This document shows positions 24,609 through 37,415 of a stretch of DNA of 64,000 nucleotides, piece by piece. Position 1 is the stretch's first letter. The number at the start of each line of letters is the position of its first letter. A program made the position numbers and the translations under genes. A model generated the notes under the pieces. The model was not told the DNA's origin. It saw nothing but the letters and a program-made list of their open reading frames with translations, and made no database searches. Source of the stretch: Gigaspora rosea (lineage: Eukaryota; Glomeromycota; Glomeromycetes; Diversisporales; Gigasporaceae); the NCBI GenBank assembly GCA_003550325.1, contig QKWP01000509.1, forward strand, positions 130,014 to 194,013, read 5' to 3'.

Positions 24609-25549
24609 CTTGAATATGTGAAGTCTTAATTTTCGATGAAATCGTATGTAAGTACTGACATTTAAAAGAAGTGCACTGAATAGAAACAGCAGCAGGAATT
24701 TAATGTATACCAGTACGATCACGTTTCTTGTGTAACATGAAATGTGTATAGGGATGGTTTCCTTCAACTTTTTTGATGTCGCTTATTCTGTTTTTTAAAA
24801 AACCTTTTTTAGTAGGAGTAATGATTTTCATTTTTCCAATTCAGGCAGGGTTATGGTAATTCTGACAGCACGGGATCACAACACTTGCATGTCTAATGTA
24901 TATTGAACAATGGTTCGTGTCAAAAATGACATTTTATGTTGTAATTGACTAATAGTATGGGATTCTTTTTTTGAAATTATGCTGTTTAGTATTGTTAATT
25001 AATGCGTGCGTGATCTGATTTTGAATGAAATCTTATTAAATTGATCGATACATGATAATATCAAGTAATAATAACATACTTTTATTACGTTACATTATGT
25101 CCTTGTACTCCTAATAAGGGTGTTACGTCGATTGCTATCAGTTACCGATACTGATAAAATGTTTTTGGCACTTTGCCGTTTTTGATTTGCTATGTCCAAA
25201 ACCGTAATCAGACCGTGAGAAAATTTTATGACGATTTATTTAAATCTTTAATCATTGATACATATGATCATTTGCTTGTAATATATTCGATAATTCGTAA
25301 TTGGATAAATTAATAATCAGTTGTCATTCATTTATATATATATATAGAAAAAAATTGACTTTCGTTAGTTACGCTGAATTTTGATTTAAAAATCAACTTC
25401 CATTCGTTATGCGCACTTTGTATCTTTTAAACTAGATTGAGATATGGACCTCGAGGTTATTTTAGGGTCTTGCCACGGTGTGATCAAATGAGGATATGTA
25501 TTTTTTGTGAATAGTCTTCTGTTGGTTCAAACTCGCTCTACTTAGGTCT
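24609..25549. other. Non-coding stretch
   Basis: AT-rich sequence with no recognisable gene, RNA or repeat, apart from a short ta-repeat near 25335. Confidence 0.4.
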
Positions 25550-25913
25550 CGCAAAGTTGATTTTTCGTTTTGCATTACATGGATTTCAAAATTCGGGACT
25601 GACAGGCAGATTTTTTTTTTAATTTACTGCAAATAGAATAATGTTCACATTTAAGGTTATATAAGGATAATTTTTCATTTAGCACAACAAGGAATCAAAA
25701 AATTGGACTGGCAGTTATAGTTTTCCTGTCAGTCCTATTGGACAATTACGGGAAATTAGGTCTCCATTGGGTGACACTGGATGAAAATAGCAGGAAAAAA
25801 TAGATGTCAAAAATCGAACAATTGGCACAATTGGGATCTAAAAAAAAATAAAAAATTTAAAAAATTGAAAAAATGGGATAGCAGTAATACAAAACAAAAA
25901 AATCTACTTTGTG
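25550..25913. mobile_element. CAAAGTTGATTTTTCG-type MITE, copy 1
   Basis: The left end GCAAAGTTGATTTTTCGTTT is paired with a diverged complementary right end (25885-25913). The left end matches the MITE at 37169-37415. Confidence 0.6.
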
Positions 25914-26590
25914 TGAAATAGATTAATTGATCGATAAATCAGGTAATTAAGGTTTAATTGATTTATGATTTTATATAAAAAGTGATTAATTTGATTCTTT
26001 CTTTAACCAAACAGAATTCAAAGCACGGGTTAAAAGTCACAACCACAACTAACAACACAACTTAGAGTAACAAGTTTAATAAGTGATTTATTACAACAAT
26101 TTTGGGGTTAAAGAAACTTTCTCAAAGCTAACACTTCTACTTTTATTTTGTTACAAATTAATTTAACCTTAACCACATACTGTAATGCATATTAACAACC
26201 TTAATAATATCAGTGTTTTGGACGAACTCAAATTTGCAGATCAAATTGGACGAAGTAGTTTGGAGTGTTTTGGACTTATAGGTCGAAACTAAAATTCCTT
26301 GGTGCAAACCATTTCAGATTTGAAAGTTAGTTTCACCTGAAACAATTAGACAAATATAAATCACATTAATTTGATGTAATACAAACTCTGGTCACTACAA
26401 TAGTAAGTTCTATTTCTGCTTTTTAAATATAAATTAAAATAATTTTTATTTCAAATTTAGCATAGAAGTTCTGATAATTTAAATACAAATTAATTCAACC
26501 TTAACCAATAGAGAGTCATTAAAAAAGTAAGTTCCATAACAGAATTTTACAGTAACTCACGATAATAATCACAATAATTTGAATATGAAC

Positions 26591-28477
26591 TAGGCCTCCG
26601 CATGGGTTGGGTAGGACCGGGTAGTAGTAATACCCTAACCCTACCTGTTTATTAATTGGCTTAATCTTCCAAGCCCTTACCCACTCCTTACCCTTACCCT
26701 AGGGCCCCAAAATTGATATCCTACCCGGCCCTTAAAGTCCATGGGTACCCATGGGCTTAATAAAAAAAAAATAAAAAATTATTAAGCCCATTTGATGCAT
26801 AATCTGCCATATACTATAAATACATAATAAAATGTAAAAAAACTTAAAAAAACCCTATTTTTTTTACATTTTATTCAACATTTCTACTTTATTTGATGTT
26901 TCCACTTTATTTGACTTTCCACTTTATTCGCCATTTTCACTTTATTGAAGTTATAAAATAAAACTATTTGCACTATTTTTCCACATTTATTACAATTTCA
27001 AAATCGATCAGCAATATTTAATAACCAAATTAAATATACACATAGAAATAAAATTAAAGAAAAATTAAAGAGCCAACCTATTCATATTGTGTATATAGTG
27101 TTATCCTATATCCACTTCTTCAAAGATATTAGGTAACTAGAGTGATCTTAGACAGTGAACACTTTGTGTAACTTCAAACTTTGTTACTGTGGTATATCTA
27201 AGTCAGTATGGCGTTTTTAAGAAAACTTAACAAAGAAGATTTAAGGCAATTTGCAATTACGAAAGAGGCTACAATTAAAAGTATATGAGGATACTAATAA
27301 CTGTTTGATTTGTGTAGTTAATAGTTGTTTTTATTATTGAAAGAGTATGAAGACTCGATGTTGAACTTGNNNNNNNNNNNNNNNNNNNNNNNNNNNNNNN
27401 NNNNNNNNNNNNNNNNNNNNNNNNNNNNNNNNNNNNNNNNNNNNNNNNNNNNNNNNNNNNNNNNNNNNNNNNNNNNNNNNNNNNNNNNNNNNNNNNNNNN
27501 NNNNNNNNNNNNNNNNNNNNNNNNNNNNNNNNNNNNNNNNNNNNNNNNNNNNNNNNNNNNNNNNNNNNNNNNNNNNNNNNNNNNNNNNNNNNNNNNNNNN
27601 NNNNNNNNNNNNNNNNNNNNNNNNNNNNNNNNNNNNNNNNNNNNNNNNNNNNNNNNNNNNNNNNNNNNNNNNNNNNNNNNNNNNNNNNNNNNNNNNNNNN
27701 NNNNNNNNNNNNNNNNNNNNNNNNNNNNNNNNNNNNNNNNNNNNNNNNNNNNNNNNNNNNNNNNNNNNNNNNNNNNNNNNNNNNNNNNNNNNNNNNNNNN
27801 NNNNNNNNNNNNNNNNNNNNNNNNNNNNNNNNNNNNNNNNNNNNNNNNNNNNNNNNNNNNNNNNNNNNNNNNNNNNNNNNNNNNNNNNNNNNNNNNNNNN
27901 NNNNNNNNNNNNNNNNNNNNNNNNNNNNNNNNNNNNNNNNNNNNNNNNNNNNNNNNNNNNNNNNNNNNNNNNNNNNNNNNNNNNNNNNNNNNNNNNNNNN
28001 NNNNNNNNNNNNNNNNNNNNNNNNNNNNNNNNNNNNNNNNNNNNNNNNNNNNNNNNNNNNNNNNNNNNNNNNNNNNNNNNNNNNNNNNNNNNNNNNNNNN
28101 NNNNNNNNNNNNNNNNNNNNNNNNNNNNNNNNNNNNNNNNNNNNNNNNNNNNNNNNNTTTTTGAGAACAGTAAAATAATAATACTATTCTCATAAATATA
28201 TAATAATTAGCTATATAATTTTATGTCAAACCAAAAACTGATAAAAATCTTATTTAATATTTATGATTGAGGTTTCAATTTGCTATAATAATTATTATTT
28301 AAGGTTATACTTTATATTTATATATTCTACTAGTTTTTTTTTTTAGTGAGCATAAGTGAGAACAATAACAATTGTTTGAGAACACTTGTAGCTATTATAC
28401 TGTTCTCATGAGAACAGTGTTTGAGTCTGAAATTTCCAACACTGCCCGTGGGTAGCCCTGGTCTATGCAGAGGCCTA
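26591..28477. mobile_element. hAT-like element with GGGTA-type subterminal repeats
   Basis: The ends are TAGGCCTCCGCATGGG and (reverse complement) TAGGCCTCTGCATAGAC. The 8-bp flanks are atatgaac (26583-26590) and atacgaac (28478-28485), one mismatch. The left subterminal zone repeats taccc/gggta motifs. The centre includes a 788-base assembly gap, so coding capacity cannot be judged. A short frame at 27208-27288 (MAFLRKLNKEDLRQFAITKE) might be a scrap of an exon. The element sits in the inverted satellite. Confidence 0.75.
27370..28157. other. Assembly gap (788 N)
   Basis: Unknown bases. Translations across this interval carry no information. Confidence 0.99.
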
Positions 28478-28628
28478 ATACGAACTAACTTAACCTTACA
28501 CTAGAGTAGCAAGTAAGTTCTGTAAAACTACAATTGTGATAATTTAACAAAAGCAAATTAATTCAATCTTAACAAACTTAGATATCAAAGAAATTCATAA
28601 TAATAATGTCTCGGATCGTTGGGCATTA

Positions 28629-28990
28629 GTGGATTGATCCTTGACAGTAATAATGGAAATACATGACAGATACTATACATGAGGACGAAAGCATTTCGGG
28701 TTTGAAACCCCGAAATTAAAATTTGAAGACGAAATTGTTTTTGACCTACTTTACTTGAAAGACGAAATTATTTGATACTTTTTTTGAATAGACGAAATTA
28801 TAAGAAACATATCTATATAAATTTTATTTGCTTTTCCTTATAAAAAATTTTAATTTTCTCTAATAAAGACGAAATAGGCCTTTTTCAAAATCAATTTCAG
28901 TGGCATCACTAACTGATACTAATCAGTTACGTAAGCGAATAACTAGCATCAGTAACGTATTTCCATTATTATTGTCAAGGATCAATCTAC
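28629..28990. mobile_element. TA-flanked MITE with 34-bp inverted repeats
   Basis: The ends GTGGATTGATCCTTGACAG and the reverse complement of the right end agree at about 32 of 34 bases, with TA on both sides. This suggests the Tc1/mariner group. The interior repeats gacgaaat motifs and includes an inner inverted segment (catttcgggtttgaaa and its partner). Confidence 0.6.
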
Positions 28991-29070
28991 TAATATAAGT
29001 GACAAAGACAATAAATGATCAAATATCTTTTACATAATAGCACTATTGCAATATTTGTGAAAATAATAAA

Positions 29071-29227
29071 ATCGAGTATTTACTTAATAAAATTTTTGTA
29101 GTAAAAGAGAGCTATTTGTTCTGAAGTTCATTTTGTTTGTATTAAATAAATCGAGTATTTACTTAATAAAATTTTTGTGGTAAAAGAGAGCTATTTGTTC
29201 TGAAGTTCATTTTGTTTGTATTAAATA
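29071..29227 (+). repeat. Tandem duplication, 79-bp period
   Basis: Two nearly identical copies (one A/G difference seen) start with atcgagtatttacttaat at 29071 and 29150. The near-identity marks a recent duplication. Confidence 0.9.
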
Positions 29228-29412
29228 ACAGTGCATCTCTGAATCTAATTGTCACCACATGGCTGATTGTACTGTCCTGTGCCATATCACGCACTGTGCA
29301 GCTACCTTATTGTTACATTATTTCAATTCCAAAATTGATTATTTTGTTATACCATAATTGAATGTAAATTTAGTCGCGATCAACATGTCATAATTCTAAA
29401 TTTGCCTGAATA

Positions 29413-29584
29413 CAGTCATGCCCGAGTTATATCACCCTTTTTCTGGAGATTACAAAAATGGGGATATAACTCAATACATAAAACATATAAAGGCATATTA
29501 AAAAAAGAAATTTATCTTGTTTAAGTATCGGGTTATAACTCAAGCTGGGAAATAACCCAGTGGGATATAACCCAGATATGACTA
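29413..29584. mobile_element. Pogo/Fot-like MITE (172 bp)
   Basis: The left end CAGTCATGCCCGAGTTATAT and the complementary right end (TAGTCATATCTGGGTTATAT) lie between TA dinucleotides. Interior ggttataac/gggatataac motifs extend the termini. Confidence 0.65.
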
Positions 29585-30349
29585 TATTTAACTTCATGAC
29601 TTTTTAAAGATTGGAACAGTTTAACTGGTAGAAAACGTTTCATGTTCTCATAGGCCATAATTAATGCCAGCTGAATTAAACGGTTTATATTATTAAACAG
29701 TTAAAAGATAAGAGAAATTTTAAGCGGTTCCAATTTTTTAAATGTATAATATTTATAATATTTATTTACAGTAAAAAATAATTTATTACTTCTTGACCAT
29801 ATTTTTAATATTATTTCGTTTAAAGAATCAGTATGAAATTGTGTAGCAGAGAAGTGTTTGTAAAATTTGTTAAAAGAAAGGGACCAAGCTGAATATTCAT
29901 AAGATGAAAGTTAGTCATCAATATTTTAAATCAAATTTTTTGAATGTTAATAACAATTGAAAGTTAAAGTTTTGACAAATAACTAATGGAGACTAACTTT
30001 ATTTTTTGGTAACATTTGTAACGACAGTAGGTTAAAAATACTCAAGAACTGCTTGTGAATATTTCAATTAATCAATCATTAAGCAACCATAGGAATGGTA
30101 AAAAAAATCGGTTTAAAAGTTTTTAACTTTTTATTTATTTTTTTAAACCTTGTTTTAGAACATCAACATCTGTCTGTCGTGCTGAAACTGAAAATATTAA
30201 CTTTATCCATTAAGTGAAAAAATTTTTCCAAAAAACATTACAATAATTTATTAAACATTGCAAATATATATATATATAAATAAACAGTTAACTGTTAACC
30301 AAATTTAAATAAATTAAATTAAATTAAAGTCATCAGCAAATTTATAATA
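29585..30349. other. Non-coding stretch
   Basis: AT-rich, with no gene recognised. Confidence 0.4.
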
Positions 30350-32226
30350 GCGTAATCTTACATAAGGTCTTACGAACCGTAATATAAGCAAAATATTATG
30401 TAATATATTTCAAAATATTTCAAAATATCAATATTACAAAATATTATGAAAGTAATTTTGAAATATTTCAAAATATATTACAGAATATTTCGAACCCTTT
30501 CAAAATATATTACGAAATATTTCAAACCTTTTCAAAATATTTTAGAACTAGGAAACCAAGCTGGATCTGTAGATCTGTAACCTGGATCGCATTAGACTGA
30601 TTTTTTGAAATAGTTCGATGATGTTCAAATTCTGTACTACAAGATTATATTAGACCTTTTGTTTATAATTAGATCTTCTATTTTGTTTTTTTCGCTTTTT
30701 GTTTTTATTTCATTTTTTATTTTTGTTTCATCTTTTGTTTTTGTTTCATTTCATTTGTTTTTTTTTATTTTTTCGCTTTTTTGTTTTTATTTCATTTTTT
30801 ATTTTCGTTTCATTTTTGTTTTTGTTTTGTTTCATTTGTTTTTTCATTTTTTTTATTTATTATTTTTTAATTTATTTATTTTTATTTCTGCACATTACAA
30901 GAAAAACAAACACTTTTTGAAACCTTGCGCATGCCAACTACGATTTCTGACACTTTTAAGAACACTCTTTAAATTTTCAGGAACACTTTTTTAGAGAAAT
31001 GATCGCAAGTTTTTGCAAGTTTTCGAAGTTTTCGCAAGTTTATGCAAGTTCTTGCAAGGCTTCACTTTATTTATTTTTTCTTTTCGTGTTTTTTGGTTTT
31101 GTTTTTTTTGGTTTATTTTTAAATTTTTTTTATTAATTTATTTCATTTCAGCACTTTGTGAGAACAGAACCCTTACTTCCTGGCACTTTGCAAAAAAACC
31201 AACCCAGACTTTTTTGGCACTTTGCAACTTTTTTAACATTTTGCAAGAAGCTTTTGCAATCTTAGAATTTGCAAGAACACGAACTCTTACTTCAGAGAAA
31301 TGAAGATTTGGAACTTCATTTATTTTTTTTATTAGACTTTTTGTTTTTTTATTTTTTTTTTACTTATTTTTTTAATTTTTTTTTTATTTTATTTATTCCT
31401 GACTTCTTCGACACTTTGCAACTTTCCTGGCACTTTCTCTGGCACTTTGCAAGAAGATACTAGATTTCTCTGGTGATTTCCAAGAATACCAACACTTCTG
31501 AGAAATGTTTTTTTATTTTTTTTACTTTGAAGTATTTAAAAAAGAGAGCAAAACGTTGTTATAGTCAAAACAAAAGAAGTAGTCAAAGCAAAAACAGTAA
31601 AAAACAAAGAAGTAAAGATAATAGCTAACTGTTGGGTGAGTGAAAATAAGTGTATAGGGCTAGATTTTGTATATAGTAATAGAATTAGATGCGACGAAGT
31701 GCAAAAGTATTTAAAATAATATGTAATAATGTAAAAATAATACTGTAAAGAATGTATAATAATTAAAATATAATATATAATAAAATATGTAATATTGTTT
31801 AAAAATTTTTAAATATAATTAAAATATAATAATAAATAAAAAAATATAAAATTTTATATTAAATTGCAAAACCATGCAAAATATTGCGAAAACCTGCAAA
31901 AAAGCATAAATATATGAATATGTATATCATTTATTTATTTTTTAAAAAATTTTGAAAATTTGCAAAAATTTGCAAAATATTGCGAACAATGTGAAAATAT
32001 CAAAATATTACCTTCTGTGTGCATTAGTTTATTGATCTGCATAAGTACGTGACCCCTGTAGAGGGTAATTTGCATTTTTTTTATTTGCAATATATTTCAA
32101 AATATTTCGAAATAATAACCGTAATATTACCGTAATTTAGTGTAATAAATATATTGCATAATCTACCATGTTAATTGTAAGATTTTTGTAATATTACGGG
32201 CCGTAATATCTTACGTAAGATTACGT
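30350..32226. mobile_element. TIR element with TTTCAAAATAT subterminal repeats
   Basis: The ends CGTAATCTTACATAAGG and (reverse complement) CGTAATCTTACGTAAG continue into a shared ccgtaatat block. Both subterminal zones (30405-30560, and 31980-32110 more weakly) repeat tttcaaaatat. The core (30660-31520) is strongly T-biased on the plus strand, with recurring ggcactttgcaa and ttgcaagt motifs. Phenylalanine-rich frames there are compositional. No target duplication was fixed, so the superfamily is open; layout resembles the hAT-like set. Confidence 0.5.
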
Positions 32227-32984
32227 ATATATAATTCACTGATAGTAGCAAAAGATATATTTGATTAATTTCATCAATATAATATTGTATTTTTAACATA
32301 TAATTTACCTATCAGCAAAATACACGTAGTTTTCAGTATATCTTTCATATTTCTTGGCAGTGTTTGCATTTTAATTAATAATATATGAGTTAGTCAAATA
32401 AATCAACACAGTATTTTTTACAATAACCACATTTTTGACGAGGTGCTATTCACCAAGTTTTCAAGTCAGTAAATTTTGTAACATTTAACCGTTTTTTCAA
32501 ATGAAGCCTTCATAAGACTGCTTCAATGAAATTTTTCATTTGATTGTTTTATTTTGAGTGTTGCTAACTTGCCCCCTGGTGATGTAACCACCCTATAATT
32601 TACCAATCAGGTCGCAGAATCTTGTGTAACAAAATAAAGAAAATTTTAAGAAAATTTAAAAAAAAATCAAAAAATTATCAATGTCGCAAAATTTTATTAC
32701 AAAAACTAGCTTTGGGCTATTAAATAAAAGTTTTTGGCATCTAATTTTGCATATAAATAATCAATCCATTCTCTAACTTAATATACCTATACCCTTATCA
32801 TAACCCTAATCTTTAAAGAATAAAAAACTTCTATAAAAATAAAGGGTGGTTAAAATTTATAACTTTAACCAGGTGTTAAAATTAGTTAAATTCTTTTATT
32901 TTTTTTAAATATTAATAAATATTATACTGTAAAACTGATCAAAATCACGCGTCATAATTATTATCCCATTTTTTAGCAGATTTA

Positions 32985-33722
32985 GGGTGTTCTTAAATGC
33001 TTAAATAAATTTGATCGGGAACAAAATTTTATATTGTCTATGGTCAAAAAACTGATCAAGTGAACTGCCACTTCACTGCACTGAAAAAAGTCTGGAGGCG
33101 CAGCCATCTTTTTTTCACAGAGTTAACGCTGATTGGCTAAAAATGCTTATTGATAGAGTAAAAAAGAGGTTGTTCAAACACTTTGCTTTATGTCATGCAT
33201 CTTTTGTGAAATTATAATCGGCAAAAAATTATTACGTTGCATTTTATATTCAATATTCTTATCACTAATAAAAAACCCCAAAGAAGACAAAGATCAAACC
33301 ATGCCAATATTTATTATCTTCTAAATCAAATACGGCAATTCCATTTTATTTTATTATATATATGTATGTATATTATATATTTTTACAAAAAATGTTTTGT
33401 ACTCAAATATTTCATGATTGGGTTGGTTTGTTCAAAGTTAAAGGGAAAAAAGTTTTTGCCGTAACAACATATGAATATTTGGAAAGCCCGTAAAAGAGAA
33501 GTTGAGGAAATTGGTGTTGCCGAAATTACACTTATTTGTTGAAGTGTTGCTGAAGACGTGTTTTGTTGGTTGAATAGTCGTCTTTTTTTCGCTACGATTT
33601 GTTGAAATACATAATAATACTAAAACGATTACTAACATTATTTCGATCAATTGTAATAATTGAACATCATCTCAATTACTACCAAATCACATTGAGAGAG
33701 TTACTTAAATAAAATAATCATG
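32985..33722. mobile_element. PIF/Harbinger-like element, first of an inverted pair
   Basis: It starts GGGTGTTCTTAAATGC after TTA. Its first ~390 bases match the reverse complement of 35160-35546. Its inner half (33480-33710) matches the reverse complement of 33757-33985, including gtgttgccgaa and ggttgaatagtcg motifs. The right end is degraded near 33722. Confidence 0.6.
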
Positions 33723-34183
33723 ATTTTAAAAATACTCTTTACAATAAGGGTGTTCTCAAGTAGCTCCCTCAATTTGATTTGATAGTGATTGAGATGATGC
33801 TCAATTATTACAATTGATCGATTGAGCAGACCATCCTTGCTTCATTTATTATCATTATCTTTTCAGCAAATCTCAGCAAATAAGAAAAGGCGACTATCCA
33901 ATAAACAAATATAATTCCTTCGGCAGCATTTCCACAAATAAACATAGCTTCGGCAACACCAAGTATTAATATGTTGTTACAGTGTAACGAATTGGAATTT
34001 TGAAATTCGAATAATTCCTTATCCGATTAGCTTTACCATGTATATATTTAATATTTTTTTCCTTTTTCTTATAACGGAAGATAAATTTAGTAATGCCATT
34101 AAAATTATATCACATCTTTATATCTTATATTAAAATGGAAATAATTAGTTGCTGGGTGGCGTAGTTAAACGCATAACGCCAAT

Positions 34184-34246
34184 TTTTCTGCGTAACACTA
34201 GTTTTTCTGCGTAACACTAGTTTTTCTGCGTAACACTGGTTTTTCA
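34184..34246 (+). repeat. 19-bp minisatellite
   Basis: Three clear copies of tttttctgcgtaacactag, with decayed copies continuing to about 34335. Confidence 0.85.
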
Positions 34247-34441
34247 GCATAGCGCTACATTTTTTACGACATACTGAAATTTCAACATAACGTTTAATTT
34301 TAGCGTATCACTAGAATTTTCGCGTAACGCTCTAAAAAATGAAAATGTATATAAACTCCAAATTTTAATAAAGTCAAATCAGTTTTTGCACACTACAAAA
34401 TTCATAAGAATAAAATATACTTAACTGAATTGTAATATTCT

Positions 34442-34590
34442 AATAAACTCTTCGAGACTCAATTAAACGGATCGAATTGACTTTAAATTTAATAAACTCT
34501 TCGAGACTCAATTCAACGGATCGAATTGACTTTAAATTTAATAAACTCTTCGAGACTCAATTCAACGGATCGAATTGACTTTAAATTCGA
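34442..34590 (+). repeat. 49-bp tandem repeat, three copies
   Basis: Units start with aataaactcttcgagactca at 34442, 34491 and 34540 and are almost identical, so the amplification is recent. Confidence 0.95.
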
Positions 34591-35917
34591 ATAAAGTTTA
34601 GTAAGACTCGAATTCCCGTTATAGTAAACCCCTTGCAATAATTCTTGTAAATCGATCGCGGGACTTTGGTTAAAGTTTTCTTCGAAGTATTAGAAGATAA
34701 TTTCGATAGTAAATTATCCATTGGAAACCCGGATTCCTTTGCGTCGCCAGTCTAATCGGAACCTTCTATTCAATTTGGTTCGATATTCATCACGAGGCCT
34801 TAAAGTTATCAACTGATCATCCCCGCTTTAGCATTATTACCTATAATCTGTCCATCAACCCTATTGTTACCCATATTTGCATCATCAGCATCAGCGCTTC
34901 CCATATATTGTTTTACTTGGTGATATAGTGATATAGTTTCCACTAAGCCCCTACGAATCGTGTTATAAATTTCCTTTATAAAACCCTTCCCTATTTATCT
35001 CCACTTCCCCGTACACGGTTGGAGTTAAATTGGCACTATTGTCTATACTGTTTTACCCGACAACCGTTACAACAGCAACAATATTTGCAACTTTAGCTTC
35101 GAACAAAACAGACGCAACAATGATGAAGTATTTGAATTAAAAAAATTTTAGTAAAACATAAAAAAAAAAAAAAACAAAATAAAAAAATGAAATTACCGCA
35201 TTTGATATAAATGTTGGAAGATGATAAATATTGGCATGGCATGCCTTTGGGTTTCTTTGGATTTTTCGATTAGCGATAAGAGTTTCGAATATAAAAAGCA
35301 ACGTAATAATTTTTTGACAACTATAATTTCGTTGAATATCCATGAAATAAAGCAAGTGCTTGTGCAAACTCTTTTTTTTATTCTACCATTAAGTAGTTTT
35401 AGCCAATCAACGTTAACTCGAAGAAAAAAATAGTGGTCTGCGCCTCCAAACTTTTTCAGTGATGCGGCAGTTCACTTGCTCTTTTTTTGAACCGGCTATT
35501 TAAAATTTTATTTCCAACCAATTAATTTAGGCGCTTGAGAACACCCTAAATCATTTGCCATCCCTATCATATCCGATTATTACAGTATATGCCAGGCATT
35601 AATCATAAATATATATCTATGTGCCGGAACGATTTTATGCAGAAAAATTCATTTATTGTTTTATTATTGCAAAAATTTTACGTTATTCTTTCTAATGACT
35701 GTTTAGAAAGTTTTTTACACCAAATATACAAGTGTCAAGTTATTGGTGCTTATAATTATAAATGGAAATTTTCAATTTTTATCTTCTGACTTCTTTAGAA
35801 TATTTTCAGTTACACTTTGAATCATTACTTATTATTTATTATGTATGTCAAGTAAATCGTTAATACAATAATGTAAAATAGATACAATACTATGATACCG
35901 TAAAGTATGAGAAATTC

Positions 35918-36990
35918 TTTTTTAACTTTTTCGTTTAAAAAAGGTACCGTTGCAATTGTTCAAAATTAAATTTTGACAGCCGATTAGACGAAATAATTAT
36001 TTGTTAAGAGGTGAAGTTTAGATTCATGTATTGATAAAGAAATGAACCCTCTGATTGAAATTACTGCCTTTGGTTCGGTTAATTTCATCAATCCAGGGAT
36101 CATCCCCGACAGGAATATAGGAGCTGTCTCCATTGCTGCATGCTGTATTTGATTTACTATTTTTCTAATTCATAAATTAGGATTGGGGAAATATTTCCAA
36201 TGTATGATTTGAATTGTGATGCTGATATAGAGGGAATACTTTTATCACTATTTGATATTTTAAATCATTAAAGTGATTCAGGAAATAGTATATATTATAT
36301 GAAGGATTTGTTTAGAGTGCGTCAAATACCTTTAATGAAAATAATATAAAGTAAAATTCTAAGGACTTAAATTGCCGATAAAAAGTTCTATGATTTTTAG
36401 GGAGGTTGTATATTTCTAGAGAATGCCTACATTTGATATTTATTTTGTCCTAAAATCATAATGACTGGTTCGAAAACAACAGAACTTATAGCATATCAAG
36501 ATCAATTAATCAAGTTTATGATTAAAATAAAATTTCAATTATCTTAAATAGATTAAATCTTTAATCTTTACAAAATATATAAAGATTTAAATAAAACAAA
36601 TCGCAACTGAACAGACAATTAATCACAGATAAAACTTGTAAATTTATAATTAATATTTACACTTTTAATAAAACAAATCGCAACTGAACAGAAAATTTAA
36701 CCCAGATAAAACCTTGTAAAATGATTATTAATATTTACACTTTTAAGATAGAAGTTAGTTAATCATGGGAATAATGTAATAAAAATAATGAGAATAAGGC
36801 AAAAAATAAACTGTAAATAATAGATTATTATTCGCAACATTGAAAGCTATTTTGTTCAATAAATTAATTAGCTAAAAAACTTTTAGGGTTTTTTACTAAT
36901 CTGAAATATTTCATACTCTTCCACTGAAAAAATGCTAATCCATCACTATTAAATATAGTTCGTTTCTAATTTGTTTTTCATATGAATCAT
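35918..36990. repeat. Segmental duplication, copy 2
   Basis: Counterpart of 22265-23290. It carries its own later local duplication of about 77 bases (aaacaaatcgcaactgaaca at about 36595 and again near 36670). Confidence 0.7.
36883..36990 (-). pseudogene. TLDc gene 3' tip
   Basis: The minus strand reads SYEKQIRNEL, then an in-frame stop, then HFFSVEEYEIFQISKKP and a final stop. This matches the last ~35 residues of the intact TLDc gene at 62443. The rest of the gene is absent; it came along with the segmental duplication. Confidence 0.7.
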
Positions 36991-37168
36991 GAATAATGCT
37001 GTTGTATCTAAATACCATAATGTTAAATATTATAATGCTATTGCAGTAATGTGTTAAAATATTGTAAGGCTGCAATAACATAGTTAAATTAGTTGATTTT
37101 GGAATTAACTGTCTTAATTCCTACCATAATTTGGCGTAAAAAATTTGTACAAAACTTGTTGGGCCACA

Positions 37169-37415
37169 CAAAGTTGATTTTTCGTTTTGCATTACCCGCC
37201 GACCCATTTTTTCAATTTTTCGAAAAAAAAATTTTTATTTTTTAGATTCCATTGTTCCGCTATTTTCATCCTGACTGCTGACCTTATTTTTTAAATTAGC
37301 CTTGCATAACCTTAGATGTGAACATTATTCTATTAATTTACAGTAAATTAAAAAAAAAAGACCGACCGACCCATGTTTTCAGATTCCATTAATGCAAAAC
37401 GAAAAATCAACTTTG
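37169..37415. mobile_element. CAAAGTTGATTTTTCG-type MITE, copy 2
   Basis: Perfect 26-bp inverted ends start CAAAGTTGATTTTTCGTTTT. It is nested in a fragment of the ~110-bp satellite. The ends are better preserved than in the copy at 25550. Confidence 0.8.

Larger units (their letters stand above)
33748..35546. mobile_element. PIF/Harbinger-like element, second of an inverted pair
   Basis: Ends GGGTGTTCTCAAGTAG and (reverse complement) GGGTGTTCTCAAGCGC, with TAA on both sides (33745-33747 and 35547-35549). It is an inverted copy of 32985-33722, expanded by about 1.1 kb of unrelated sequence (about 33990-35130) that holds the minisatellites at 34184 and 34442. Confidence 0.65.

Noticed and set aside
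27318-28193. Long frames across the N gap
   Set aside because: They consist of unknown bases.
30659-31463. Overlapping phenylalanine-rich reading frames
   Set aside because: They translate a T-biased low-complexity block inside a TIR element; no domain, and all three plus frames look alike.
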